Both the position numbers and the translations under genes were made by a program. Positions 13,101-22,200 of a DNA stretch of 64,000 nucleotides are shown here, piece after piece (position 1 is the first letter of the stretch; each line of letters opens with the position of its first letter). Origin of the DNA: Artemia franciscana (lineage: Eukaryota; Arthropoda; Branchiopoda; Anostraca; Artemiidae). A model generated the notes under the pieces. The model worked only from the letters and a program-made list of their open reading frames with translations. It was not told the DNA's origin and ran no database searches. The DNA lies in assembly GCF_032884065.1 (NCBI RefSeq), contig NC_088880.1:23165696-23229695 (forward strand), in the 5' to 3' direction.

Positions 13101-16100
13101 TGAGTTTTATCCCATTCCAACATGGTCTAAAATCAGGCTGGGCAAAGTTTTTCCCTAAAGGGCGGCTGCATAACAGCGCTCAAAATCGTTGAGAGTCGTA
13201 TAACTATAGTCAAAATATAGCTAAAATAGAATTTCGTTATAACATTGAAACAAAACGTTTTTATAACGATGAAGAAAGTGGGATATTGTTTGCATGAAAC
13301 TCCATAAAATCTCGTTAAATAAAGAAAATAATGAGGCATTATATTTCTGCCAATAAAAATAAGAAAATCCGTAATAAAAGACGGCCATAGAATCACGTCA
13401 CAACAAGCACACTGCTTTACCTCCAAAATTATTTAGCTGTTGGTCCTTCTTTAAATGTGCTATTCATTCCCAATTTCTTTTTTTTTAGTGGTATTTATTG
13501 TTGATTCGTCGTCTACCTAACTTATAATGGTCACAAAACTGTCAACTAATCTCGAGCTATACGTCATTACTTTCGGTTAAATGGAAGTGCAGCTACTTAA
13601 AAGTACTTGGAAAAATTTTCTCAGAAATATACCGCGAAATATAATCCAATTAAAAATATTTATGTAAGATCTATGGGAATATACTAAATATGTACTGAAT
13701 ATACGACGGTGAACTGATGCTCTGTTTTGTAATGCAGGGCCCGGAAATCGATCTTCGCTGCATGAAGGCTGGGTGAGAGGCTTGCTACTTGTCCCTGTAA
13801 AAAGACCCAGTGACTGAACCGTCGGTTCAATGGCCTGTGCGCCAATAATGGCTTTGGAGTGTTTTTTCTTAGTTGGGGAAGTATATTTATATCGGAATTC
13901 CTTAAATCGTTCAAAAGCAGGGCGGCTAGACATGACATGATATAATTTCATTGAATTCGTTAGGCGTATTATTTATATCATTCAAGATAAATAATTCGGT
14001 TAGATTAATCAGTTTCTGCTCTCGGATTTTTTTTAAGTTGTTTGGAAAGCTGTTAAAATTGTGCGTGTTTTACACGGATGATGGTTCGGCTGTGGGTAAT
14101 TATGGAGCTATATCTTTATTATATTTTCATGGATTTTTTGAAATTTTTGGAAAGGTGGTAAAATTGTGCGTATTTTTTAAATGGATGATGGTTCTATTGT
14201 GGGTGAATTTGGACCTATATCCTTATTAAACTTGTTTTTTTAGAGAGGGAGAGAAACAGTACAAATTTTTTTTATGAAAACCAATTGGGCTTGCTAAAAG
14301 TTCGTCAACAAAACAAGTAGTTATTTTCGCTACCACAAATATCAATTAGTAGTTGTTATTATTGTCCTAAATATTGCTCAAGAATTGTCTTAGCAATGCC
14401 ATTGTGCTGATATACTGCTCTAAGTCTAATATTCTTACAAATTATTTTCTATTTTCAGGTTCCTTCCAATTGGGGTCTAATCCTTCAACTTTTGCCGTTC
14501 CTCATTCTAGTCTTTTTGTCCATCCTTGGCAACTTCCTAGCAGCTGACCCAGTTTTTAGTTACCAAAAAACCTCGTAAGCTCACCTTACATAATCATTTT
14601 GCTTCTCCATTTCCATCTAGGAATAGTTTTTTTTATGCTTTTATGGTTTAACTTTTGGAAGTAACAAGGACAGTAAAAATCAAATCTAATTTTTGAGGTT
14701 ATGTGGAAATTTTCATAACCTACCACATTCGACTTACCATAGTTGACCATGGTAAGTCGACGTTCGGCTGACCATAACTCATAGTTACGAAACTTTCCAT
14801 ATTCATCTTAAAAATTAAGAGGAATCGGTAACGTAGTTCAATGAAAAAGACAAGAATTACATCAGGAGTTATGAAGTTTTTAGTTGCAGAAGGCAGTGTC
14901 GTTAATTGGAGGACGTGTGCCCCTAGATTTTTGTCCCCTCCCCTTCTCCTAGATCTTGAAAAATTTCCTTTTTATGGTATTTTTCATTGAAAATACCTTT
15001 TTCTTTTGTATTTTCATTGAGAACGACGATAACTCCCCCCCCCCCCTAGGTGTTGAAAATTACATCCCCCCTAGATATCGAAAATTACATTCCCCTCCCC
15101 CTAAATCTGACGTCATTGATTCTTCTGAAGTTGTGATTGTCTTTGGTTATGAGTAGATTTGTTAACTTTAAATTTTTACGGACCGAAAGCGTTTGCAAAT
15201 TTAAGTAATTACTTTTGCTTATTTATCTTTATGGTTTAAAGTGACAACACTGTCGAAAATAAGTTACCGCCCTAAAAACCTAACAATTTTATAAAGAAAA
15301 ATGTATTTTTAGAAAATCATAGTTTTCAAGCATGGTTAGACCTAAGAAGGGAAATCATAAGAAAATATTGAAGAAATTGAAAAAAAAAATTCATTTTGAG
15401 GCAAGTAATAGGTCCTAATGTCCCGTGTGCGTGTGCCTATACTGAAGCTTTGTTGTGTCTCAAATGTGTCATAAGAAATGGTAACATCTATTTTCGAAAT
15501 TTGCGCGTTAAAATACTACACATTTAAAGTACCAATGACTATGAAGATGAAATTCGAGGGTTTGAAGAGGTGAAGAGTGAACTTACACGGTATTTGTTAT
15601 TTGCAAATATAGAGAAAATATATCAATAACAGCTAATGGTTTTAATCAAGACAGTTGAAAATAAATTTAGAACATCCGAATATTTTTGTTTCGGAAGCCT
15701 GCATCAAAGGAAAAAAGAAAAATTATGCCGAGCAGCTAAAACGTACAAGAAAAAGAGAAACGGAAAAAAAATGATAAACCCGGTATATATAAAGAAAAAA
15801 ACGGATCATGACTGGACAAACTTGAAGAGGTTAATCTACTTCCCCCAGAGTATTATATATATAAAAAAGTGTATTTAGTTTTTAAACATAATTTTATTAA
15901 AAGATAATACAACTAATACAGTGCAACACAAATAATACAACAATTATATGAAGTAATTCAAAGAAACCACAAAATTTTAATGGGTGGGTTCAAGCCCCCT
16001 CCCTCGAGTACAAATTTGCTTTCTGGAACAATGTGAGAGTTAATTGTTTATTTTTTTTTTCGTTGCTAAAAGCTCTCCGGATACTAAGCCAAAATTTGTT

Positions 16101-19100
16101 ACTATTTTTGTTAATTTTTATCGGGCTTGGTTAAAGATTTTACATGTTAGTTATATGTTTTCATTTTTGTTTGTTATTGAAAAGGTAGTGTGGTTTAAGG
16201 AATTATTTATTTACCGGGTTGGTTACTTCTTTGAATATACACAGTAGTTTCTGAAGTACTGAGGACCATAAAAATTAAATTTTATTCTTTAACTGAAATT
16301 TGAAAAATGAAGTTGTTAAGTGGAAACTTAAAAAACTATACACGCCTTTAAATTTACTAACACCCTGGAACTCAATTTTTAATGAAAAAGACATCTCTAT
16401 GTAGTTGGATAGCTTTCCGTAGTGTTGAAATTTTGATGTCCTTTGTACTTAAAACGTTAATAGAATGAAAAAATGATAAATAGCTAATTTGTCGCTACAT
16501 AGCTTTTAATTCATAGCTAAATAAAAGTTTACATGTAAAAAAAGTTTATATGTAAATATAAAGTTTATATATAAAAGTTTAATATAAGTTAAAAGTTTCT
16601 TTTACCGCTATGTTATGATTACCATCCAGTTTGATCATTCTCCTATACAATTATTGCATCCGGTCCGGTCAGTTTACCAGTCAAAGAATTTTTTCTGGGG
16701 GGGGGGTCAATATGGAGGACGCCTCCTTGATATCTTCTTTTTTATTTCCCCCATGGAAGGTAGGTGAGGTCAAATGTGGCTGGCAGTGGTGTCAATTGGG
16801 GGGCAGGGGTATTGTCCCTCCAAAGATCCCTCCCCCATGTAGCCGAATATGAATACTCGATTGCTGTAGGGGCTCCTGTAACCCTGTTTGCATTACTATA
16901 AAGATCCGCAAATACTTTGCATGGGTAGGCTGTGGCATTGATGGGATACCGTTGCAACTTAAGAGGATTAGATGGTACTTCAGTGGTTGTTTTCTACACA
17001 TGTTACAAATATTTTAAGTTGTAAGTGGAGTAAGAAGATACAAGGTAAAAATATACATTTTGAGCAGGAAGGGATAATTTTGTTGAAATAAGTATGGATA
17101 AGCTAAAAACCGCAAAGAATTAAAGCTCGAAAACACTTTTTTTTTTTTAAGACCCTCGAGACAAATGTTGTTGTTGTTTTTTCTATGTGATCTGCTTTGT
17201 TAATAGCTTTCTTTTTTCTAGTAAATTCCCAATGGAGAGACAGACTTTCAACTTGGGTGTCACTTATTATGTCAAAGAAGATTTTGAAACACACTACCAA
17301 GGCGAGTCACTTAGAAGAATTGAGAGGAATATTGAACAGGATTATATTGATGCATTAAGGCAGTCATGTTATAGAGAAAAACAGTACAGTTAGTACCTTT
17401 TTACGTTCTTCTTTTTTCTGTTTTGAACAGGATTATATAGATGTATTAAGGAAGTCATGTTATAGAGAGAAACAGTAAAGTAAGCACATTTTTACGTTTT
17501 TTGTTCCTTTTTGTTTCCTTTTCCCCTCTATTCATTTTTATTTTTTTTCTGTTTTCTGTTTTTAAACTGAACGGGGATTAAGGGGAGTTTATGCTTCCTC
17601 TTCTATAAGACCTTCATGATGGGGTTCTATAGGACCTTAATAAGCATCATTTTCATCATCAAGTGTACCCGCCTGTGTTGGCTAGCTAATGAGTTACTCT
17701 ACTTTTTTGCGTTTGTTTTGTTGATTTCAGTTGAATGAAAAGCTCCAATGTTTTGGATAAACAGATTGTAAAAACTTAGTAGTTTTATGTGAATGCAATT
17801 TGAAAACGCTCACTTTGTGAAACTTGTTTTGTCATTTTGAATTTTTAGAAGAAGTTCCTTATGTTTCTCAATATCAAATACTGTATGTACTACCCAATGT
17901 ATTATTTTGTATAACTAATGCTAAATAAAAGCAAAACTATTCAAAAGTTGATACCTATCTCATGACATGTATATTTAGGTTACATACACTAACTTGTGTA
18001 ACAAAAATTGCTTTCGAATGGTCTAATTGACATTGTTTTAAGACGTCTCTAACTGCCTGTATTTTGCAGTTCTGCTTTGCCGATTCACATATTCGCTGAA
18101 GTGGTTTTACCGAATCACATACAGCATGGTCCGTTTTGCCGAAAGTTGCTGATTTGCAGAACGAAAATGGTTATTGACTAGCAATGACTACATGGTTAGA
18201 AAAATAACGGTCTAGTTATAGCCGATTCGAAGATACAAATGTCAAAATTTTCAAACCCGTTTTTCTCGGGTTTTTAGAAAAACGGATTCAGCAAAACCAC
18301 TTTCAGGCGATGTTTGCCAGTTTATGAAGTTGGTCATTTGCCTTTTGCTCATTGGCAAAAGGCATCTACTTAAAAAACTCAATATGACCTTCGGTTTCAG
18401 GTCATTTCTTTTTCAAGAGTATGTGGTACCGCGATAATGGTAGCTTTCTTTAGTTATGTAAAGGTGTCGAGTTTAAATAAATTCTCATAATTACTTTCAT
18501 TTTTGCATTGGGAGTTAAATTTGTGGTGAAAAACTTACAATCTGGGGAGCAAATGCAGAAGTGACCCATTCAATAAGGATAAGCGGTAATAGAGAACCTC
18601 AATGCGCACACAAAGTAGCAGTTGACTTTAAGGTCTCTGAGGTTGTTGATCACAAATGTGAGGTTTATGGTGCAATATAGAAGTAGAAAACTACAGCACA
18701 TTAAGCACATCTTTTACAAATGGTCGACACGTTACGCATTTTTGACGCGCGGTCGTTTAAGGATCATATAGAAAGCAAAATTAGCGTGGCACTCTGGCCC
18801 AAGCATTTTCCAACCCCCTCCATCTCCCCAAGTTCATGAATACAATACTGCATCTCTTTGATTCGTAATTGATAATAGCTGAAATGATCAGACTACTGTC
18901 TCAAATCGCAAAATATTAAGTACATATATTACGTGTATTGTTTTATTCTCTACCAAAGCTGGTAATTACGGGGTGTTGAAGTCACTAATATGGGGCTAAA
19001 ATTGTAATGTAGAATATTTAGGGGTCAGAGACTTGCCTGCTAGGGCCCGAATTATTCAAATTAGCATTTGAACAATAAAAAAAAGTAAGTTTTTCAACTG

Positions 19101-20478
19101 AATGTAAGGAGCAATAATAAAACTTTAAAACGATCAGAAATTATTCAGTATGTGAGTGGGGTTGCCCCTCTTTAATCCCTCAATCATTGCGATTAAGTTT
19201 TTTTGTGCTTTACAAAAAAAAAAAATTATACAAGTCAACGAGTTTTGTGTTTCAGCTGTCGTTCTTAAAGCATTGAGACAAAAAAGTCAAACTTTAGAGT
19301 AAAAATGATTCCGTATTTGTAAGACCTCCCGAGATTTGAATTTGGAGGCGGGGGAAATACATGAAAAAAATAACGTGATGGAAACATAATTTACGTTGAC
19401 CTATAAACAATTTATTTTTTTAAGTGTTGTAAAACATAGATAACCTTAAAATCCAGGACAAATACACCGTTTTTCAAGCTAAAAATGACGAATTTTGTCA
19501 TTGTTCGAAACTTTCGTGTCTAGAAATTTTGTTGTATAGTCCTTACGCTCAATGTTTCTCCTGCTCAGTGAATTTATAGATGTCTTTTTGGGTAGGGGGC
19601 AGCTAGGTTGGTCATCTTATCTAACTATGTATGATAAAAGCTGGTCTCGCATAAAAAATTATATTCTTTGTATATCCTTGCTTAGCTTGTCATCTGTACA
19701 TGTAGATAACATTAGAAAAAAAAATAATACGTCGGTCCTAGGGCACCCCCGAAATTTTACTGGTAAAGTTTTTTTTTCAGAATTTAGGTGCATGTTTGAA
19801 AAAAAAGATTTATTTGCCACGAAAGTTTTACATCGCAACCCTAATGTTACAGGGCTCTGTTTTGGGGGAAGAGGTACAGGTTGGGGCCTCTTCAGCATCA
19901 TCACATTTCCCTCTGTTGGATGCCCGTACACCTGTCTATGCCTATTAAACTTACTTGTGAAATATGATGTGCCAACGGCTGGATGGCATTTTATTACTTG
20001 CGATTATTTACGTTTTTCTATATTAGATGTATTGTATTTTACATTTGCTCTTGTGTTTTGTTTCTTCTTATTCCATTATTCTGGAATATGATGTGCCAAA
20101 GGCTGGATGGTATTGTATTACTTATGATTATTGAAGTTTTTTGTATTAGATGTATTGTATTTTACATTTGCTTTTGTGTTATTTATTGTTATTCCATCGT
20201 TCTTAATATTCTTGTTCCACTTCTGAAATATGATGTGCCAACGGCTGGATGGCATTTTATTACTGGAGATTATTCTGTTTTCTGTATTAGTTTTTCTGTA
20301 AAGTTTTTCTGCATTAGATGTATTGTATTTTATATTTGCTTATGTGTTTTTTATTTTAGAAGAAAATCTACTTTGGAAAGCAAGAGCTTACGGGGATGCT
20401 CGAATGTTTGACAAGGCTCGTAGCTATCCAACCCAAAGCTGCGATCGTTTGCGGAAAATGGAGACCTTTGCCGCCTGA
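1003..20478 (+). CDS. DNAJB14-like: DNAJB12/DNAJB14-like ER-membrane J-protein, C-terminal 275 residues in six exons
   Basis: Six exons (1003-1148, 7866-8012, 11262-11395, 14459-14574, 17222-17388, 20360-20478) join in frame through GT/AG sites. In order they give a J domain with the HPD tripeptide ([11 protein letters not shown]) that stimulates Hsp70 ATPase; a glycine/aromatic segment with the family motif [19 protein letters not shown]; one hydrophobic segment ([18 protein letters not shown]) that would be the membrane anchor; and the C-terminal DUF1977-type domain with [23 protein letters not shown] and [12 protein letters not shown]. Vertebrate DNAJB12 and DNAJB14 have this layout, with the J domain facing the cytosol, and work with Hsp70 in ER-associated degradation and membrane-protein quality control. 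The first codon is split across an upstream intron, so about 100 N-terminal residues are missing; those exons were not found in 1-1002. Whether it is DNAJB12 or DNAJB14 cannot be decided; many invertebrates have one gene for both. Introns are 2.6-6.7 kb. Confidence 0.93.
1149..2535. other. Intron sequence, nothing recognised
   Basis: AT-rich intron of the DNAJB gene with short G or T runs. The open frame at 1328-1516 shows no family resemblance. No repeat in this stretch could be matched to another part of the window. Confidence 0.5.
2540..2945 (+). pseudogene. LINE reverse-transcriptase tail, decayed
   Basis: In shifting plus-strand frames the sequence reads [14 protein letters not shown], then [54 protein letters not shown] and [12 protein letters not shown]. 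These match in order the C-terminal RT blocks of Jockey/CR1-like non-LTR retrotransposons (LEYA.PvWgP, R..k..lg.sY.sY, LgL.sL..RR, NSF.P....lwN). Two or more stops and frameshifts break it. Sense orientation relative to the host gene. Confidence 0.7.
2946..5360. other. Intron sequence with one decayed coding-like stretch
   Basis: Mostly AT-rich intron. At about 3500-3640 (+) a frame reads [37 protein letters not shown] and [10 protein letters not shown] before a stop, and near 3800-3860 [18 protein letters not shown]. This lysine/glutamate-rich, helix-like composition looks like broken coding sequence of an unknown mobile element, but no family was recognised. A tandem duplication of about 56 bp is seen at 4811-4918. 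Confidence 0.35.
4811..4918. repeat. Tandem duplication, period about 56 bp
   Basis: The stretch beginning ACGGTTAAAAAAGAAAG at 4812 is repeated almost exactly from 4868, through TAAATACACTTAATAAAAAT in both copies. Confidence 0.85.
5454..7134 (+). mobile_element. Palindrome-rich non-autonomous element, copy 1 (complete, 1,681 bp)
   Basis: The ends are fixed by the empty copy at 7369-7695: GTGCTTTT/AATAAAAG is uninterrupted there and is split here. The left end is (T)CAAACAGTTCGTGGTAACG, a 9-bp hairpin followed by GTAAGGAGCGAC and CTCAATAGTAACC. Inside is one palindrome around 6347-6580 (CCTCGCTCTTTACGCTAAAG and its complement) and at the right end a near-perfect palindrome of about 130-bp arms. 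No target duplication is evident. Open frames inside it (5922-6137, 6028-6291) match nothing known and are not conserved between copies. At least five other copies lie in the window, so it is a high-copy family. The TC start and lack of target duplication recall Helitron/Helentron elements, but the 3' end is TTTATTTAA rather than CTRR; a foldback element is the alternative. Confidence 0.85.
6836..7134. repeat. Long terminal palindrome of the element
   Basis: Arms 6836-6966 and 7004-7134 are reverse complements over about 130 bases with about one mismatch, separated by a loop of about 37 bases. Each arm runs from ATTAAATAAAAAAAACAAG through GTAAGGAGCGACATT to CTCTTTACGCTAAAG. Transcription would give a very stable hairpin RNA. 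Confidence 0.9.
7282..7337 (+). pseudogene. Broken copy 1 of the start of DNAJB exon B
   Basis: Preceded by the same acceptor (GTATTTTTCAG) as the real exon, it reads [13 protein letters not shown], then one extra A and an A-run put it out of frame and homology to exon B stops. A consensus donor GTAAGT lies at 7369, so splicing machinery could see an exon of 87 bases (7282-7368) that would bring a stop codon. Confidence 0.85.
7610..7664 (+). pseudogene. Broken copy 2 of the start of DNAJB exon B
   Basis: Same acceptor context, reading [18 protein letters not shown] then ITSDS and TGA. The codons for YDLYGG onward are absent. It shares the G to A change (GCC to GAC, Ala to Asp) with copy 1, so copies 1 and 2 derive from each other rather than separately from exon B. 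Confidence 0.85.
7866..8012 (+). CDS. DNAJB14-like: DNAJB exon B: J domain second half and linker
   Basis: Acceptor ATTTTTCAG ends at 7865; the donor GTCTCC begins at 8013 and is a weak match to consensus. It reads [36 protein letters not shown] and [13 protein letters not shown], both ends in phase 1. This is the functional copy of three: the two copies at 7282 and 7610 lose homology right after the KEKRRK codons. Confidence 0.95.
8820..9840 (+). repeat. Tandem array, period about 281 bp, ending in a hairpin
   Basis: Units share GATTTAAAA..AGAGCTC..GACAC, AAATTTCATTAAGATCCG, TAAGTTAAAAATACC and CCAAGTTTCATCCCGATCT; the last of these recurs about 281 bases apart (near 9140 and 9420). After the array come an ACAG-rich stretch (9768-9790), GAATTTGCGATCGCTATATG and the hairpin CACTTGGTAAATACCAAGTG at 9811-9830. 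From memory this is a dispersed arthropod repeat whose body is internally tandem. It is in intron 2 of the DNAJB gene; the open frame at 9428-9724 (minus) is an accident of the repeat. Confidence 0.75.
9841..11261. other. Intron sequence, nothing coding
   Basis: AT-rich intron. It holds a T/C-rich tract at 10599-10636 and a (T)TCAT-rich stretch at 11060-11160. Open frames in it have low complexity or no resemblance to known families. Confidence 0.5.
11262..11395 (+). CDS. DNAJB14-like: DNAJB exon [12 protein letters not shown] segment
   Basis: Acceptor TATTCTTGTAG ends at 11261 and donor GTATTT begins at 11396. It reads (A)[19 protein letters not shown] then [18 protein letters not shown] and DTRQSHQ, ending in phase 0. 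The ADISxEDLFxMFFGxGFP motif is diagnostic of the DNAJB12/14 group and decides the identification. Confidence 0.94.
13727..13865 (+). mobile_element. SINE-like repeat, diverged copy
   Basis: Shares with 51135-51281 the order GGGCCC, CGAT, CTTGCTACTTGT.CCTGTAAAAA, AACTGAAACGTCG.TTC-like and TGCGCCA.AATGGC. The internal promoter box is less well kept than in the second copy. The right end near 13865 runs into T-rich sequence. Confidence 0.6.
14030..14232. repeat. Tandem duplication, period about 105 bp
   Basis: GGAAAGCTGTTAAAATTGTG at 14044 recurs as GGAAAGGTGGTAAAATTGTG at 14149, and both are followed by GGATGATGGTTC and GTGGGT. Confidence 0.8.
14459..14574 (+). CDS. DNAJB14-like: DNAJB exon D: membrane anchor
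   Basis: Acceptor TTCTATTTTCAG ends at 14458 and donor GTAAGC begins at 14575. It reads [38 protein letters not shown] and two bases of a Ser codon. The roughly 20-residue hydrophobic run starting at LILQLL is the only membrane segment seen, as expected for a single-pass ER J-protein. Confidence 0.93.
14575..17221. other. Intron 4 of the DNAJB gene
   Basis: AT-rich. Notable only for an 11-bp-arm inverted repeat at 14730-14759 (CGACTTACCAT, 8-base loop, complement) and C-rich runs with CCCCCTAGAT-type spacing at 14920-15100. The stretch at 16740-16990 is less AT-rich and may be repeat-derived, but no partner was found here. Confidence 0.45.
17222..17388 (+). CDS. DNAJB14-like: DNAJB exon E: C-terminal domain first part
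   Basis: Acceptor CTTTTTTCTAG ends at 17221 and donor GTTAGT begins at 17389. It reads [55 protein letters not shown] and one base of a Lys codon. If translation ran on instead of splicing, TAG follows at once, so the splice is needed. The 3' part of this exon is copied at 17423. Confidence 0.93.
17423..17500 (+). repeat. Partial tandem copy of the 3' part of DNAJB exon E
   Basis: TTGAACAGGATTATAT at 17332 in exon E recurs at 17423, 91 bases on, and continues through GTCATGTTATAGAGA.AAACAGTA and the following intron start. The copy is flanked by a plausible acceptor (TTTTGAACAG ending 17430) and a donor (GTAAGC at 17480), but the 49-base segment between them would shift frame and meet a stop. 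Confidence 0.88.
17501..19958. other. Intron 5 of the DNAJB gene, mostly unrecognised
   Basis: AT-rich intron. The only clear element is the partial palindromic-family copy at 19070-19340. The long open frame 19552-20091 has no recognisable domain and its end runs into tandem repeats. Confidence 0.5.
19070..19340 (+). mobile_element. Palindrome-rich family, partial diverged copy
   Basis: AAGTTTTTCAACTGAATGTAAGGAGCAAT and AAACGATCAGAAATTATTC correspond to the left arm of the terminal palindrome, followed by GGGGTTGCCCCTC and, after a short gap, GTCGTTCTTAAAGCATTGAGACAAAAA and TCAAACTTTAGAGTAAA of the loop and right arm start. The right arm then decays. Confidence 0.75.
19959..20357 (+). repeat. 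Three-unit tandem repeat abutting the exon F acceptor
   Basis: Units begin AATATGATGTGCCAA.GGCTGG near 19959, 20083 and 20225 and end in T-rich TTTGCTT.TGTGTT tracts; unit length is 124-142 bases. The third unit ends at the functional acceptor of exon F, so earlier units carry near copies of the branch/pyrimidine region. Confidence 0.88.
20360..20478 (+). CDS. DNAJB14-like: DNAJB exon F: C-terminus and stop
   Basis: Acceptor TTTTATTTTAG ends at 20359. It reads [31 protein letters not shown] and RKMETFAA then TGA at 20476-20478. It aligns with the family ending (KEGLLYRARYFGD...). The acceptor forms the end of the third unit of a local tandem repeat (19959-20357). Confidence 0.93.
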
Positions 20479-20552
20479 CTTTAATTTTTGGATTAGTTTT
20501 GTTTTTAGTTTACTTATCGCTGTTTTGTGATACCCCAGTTAAAGTCATAATC

Positions 20553-20558
20553 AATAAA
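20553..20558 (+). promoter_or_regulatory. Polyadenylation signal of the DNAJB gene
   Basis: AATAAA lies 75 bases after the stop codon, followed by a T-rich tract, which fits a short 3' UTR ending near 20.58 kb. Confidence 0.75.
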
Positions 20559-20677
20559 GCCCTTGTATTTTTTCTCTCGTTTTTATAAATAAGAATTGAT
20601 GTATCACTGATCTGTCACTGTCAATTTGCTTGATGTTATCGTTCTGGCTGAAGTTGTCCGATGAGAGTTTTATCACA

Positions 20678-20950
20678 GTATCTTCAAAATGGGAAGTTTC
20701 GTAAGTGTTTCTTTCATGGTTTTATTGACATATTTTTGTACTAAACTTAAAACTATCGCTGTCATATGACTGACATGACTGACTGCTGCCATATTGACCA
20801 AATGTATCTTCAAATGGGAATCAAGTATCTTCAAAATGGGAAGTTTTTGTAAATGTTTCTTTCATGATTTTATTGACATATTTTTGTACCAAACTTAAAA
20901 CAATCACTGTCATATGACTGACATGACTGACTGCTGCCATATTGACCACT
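20678..20950. repeat. Tandem duplication, period 147 bp
   Basis: GTATCTTCAAAATGGGAAGT at 20678 and 20825 starts two copies that share TTTATTGACATATTTTTGTA and GACTGACTGCTGCCATATTG. It sits just past the DNAJB polyA signal. Confidence 0.9.
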
Positions 20951-21394
20951 TTACACGCAATATCAAATGATTTTAGCTAATTTTTCATCCAAGCAGAATC
21001 CCTCGCATCCTGCGTTTTCCCTCATCACAGATCATTTAGTAACCCACAGTTCTACACTGAAAACAAATCTACCCAAACCATATTGTTGTATCTTCATGGT
21101 GCTTTCTCATGATTTTAAGAACAAGCTTTCTTATAAACATACATTTTAGAAAATTTTTATCAATACTTTTGAAATAAAAAACACCCAAAACCGCATTTTG
21201 AGGTTAAGATTTTGTAATGGTATTTTAAGTAAGATCGGGTAAGCAATGTTTGAATCAATGTCGGGTTGACCGATTGCTGCTTATTTGAACAGTCTTTCAA
21301 CTGACGTTTTCGTTTTTTATGGAAGCAATTTGTACGATTTTCAGTCTCAGTTATAAGGAAGAATTAACGACAAAAACCACGCTGTCTTTTTAGC

Positions 21395-21600
21395 ATAGAA
21401 ACAACAACAGGTAGAAGAATGGGAATTAAGCTGAGACAGTTAAATATTTAACCGTCAATGAATATTTCGGCTCTACATCCGAGGGCCGTCCTCAGCAAGC
21501 ATGTATAAAACTAAGATAAAACTTTCAATAAAATGCGATCTTCAAAACTACAACTAAAATAGTCCTAGAATCAATGCTACAACGAAGTTTAACCAGGACT
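21395..21600 (-). repeat. Dispersed repeat with CTGAGGA...GAAA core
   Basis: On the minus strand, CTGAGGACGGCCCTCGGATG leads to TAGAGCCGAAATATTC (21462-21496), then GACGGTTAAATATTTAAC. A relative is at 36340-36480 and the core recurs at 61817-61847. Its function is unknown; see the findings for a ribozyme-like reading. Confidence 0.6.
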
Positions 21601-22029
21601 GAAGAGAAAACAACCCGTAACTAAGCAATTCATTCAAGTAAATATCATTCTAAAGCATGTTTAATGCTATTCTTGCTTTCTTGGCATTTAACCTAAAAGG
21701 TCTTTTTTGTTACAGGTTCATTAGTAATATGCTATTGATATTGTAATGTAATTGATTTAATCTTCTTTAAATAAATTTGCGTATAAAGCTTTAAGTGAGT
21801 ATTCCACCAAGTCCCTATTTGAAAAATATTAAGTAACTTATGTTAGCATAAGTTTTCATCATCGTATTTTATTGTAAGTCCTATTTTATTTATATATAAA
21901 CTTTGCGGAGGACGGTTATTTATTTAGGTATACAAAATTTCACTGTCTTACACTAACTCCTCATGGTTTTACCTGTTATTGTTTGTAGGATGAAATGAAA
22001 ATGGATCAAATTGTAAAACGTAATTTTTT

Positions 22030-22200
22030 TCAAGTTCTGTAATCATTTATCTGTCAGGAACTGAGATCAGAAACTTATTGCTACCGCAATTTTACCGATT
22101 AGTTTTGTTAAATTAATTAGTCTTATTATTACACTGAAAAAATGCCAAGTGCCACCAAACGCCAGATGGTAGGTGGATATCAGATGGCAGGCGAATTAAA
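22030..22200 (+). mobile_element. Fragment of the short TIR/polyA-tract family
   Basis: TTCTGTAATCATTTATCTGT, AACTGAGATCAGA, CTTATT..TACC and ACACTGAAAAAATG...CGCCAGATGG match the interior of the element at 43698-44033 in the same order. The ends are not kept. Confidence 0.6.

Larger units (their letters stand above)
11396..14458. other. Intron 3 of the DNAJB gene
   Basis: Contains a SINE-like copy near 13727-13865 and a tandem duplication at 14030-14232. The remainder is ordinary AT-rich sequence with normal CpG content; minus-strand frames at 13133-13951 match nothing recognised. Confidence 0.5.

Noticed and set aside
13577..13951. 124-codon minus-strand frame
   Set aside because: Most of it is antisense to a SINE-like repeat.
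19552..20091. 179-codon open frame on the + strand
   Set aside because: It has no recognisable domain, lies in intron 5 of the DNAJB gene and ends inside the 19959-20357 tandem repeat.
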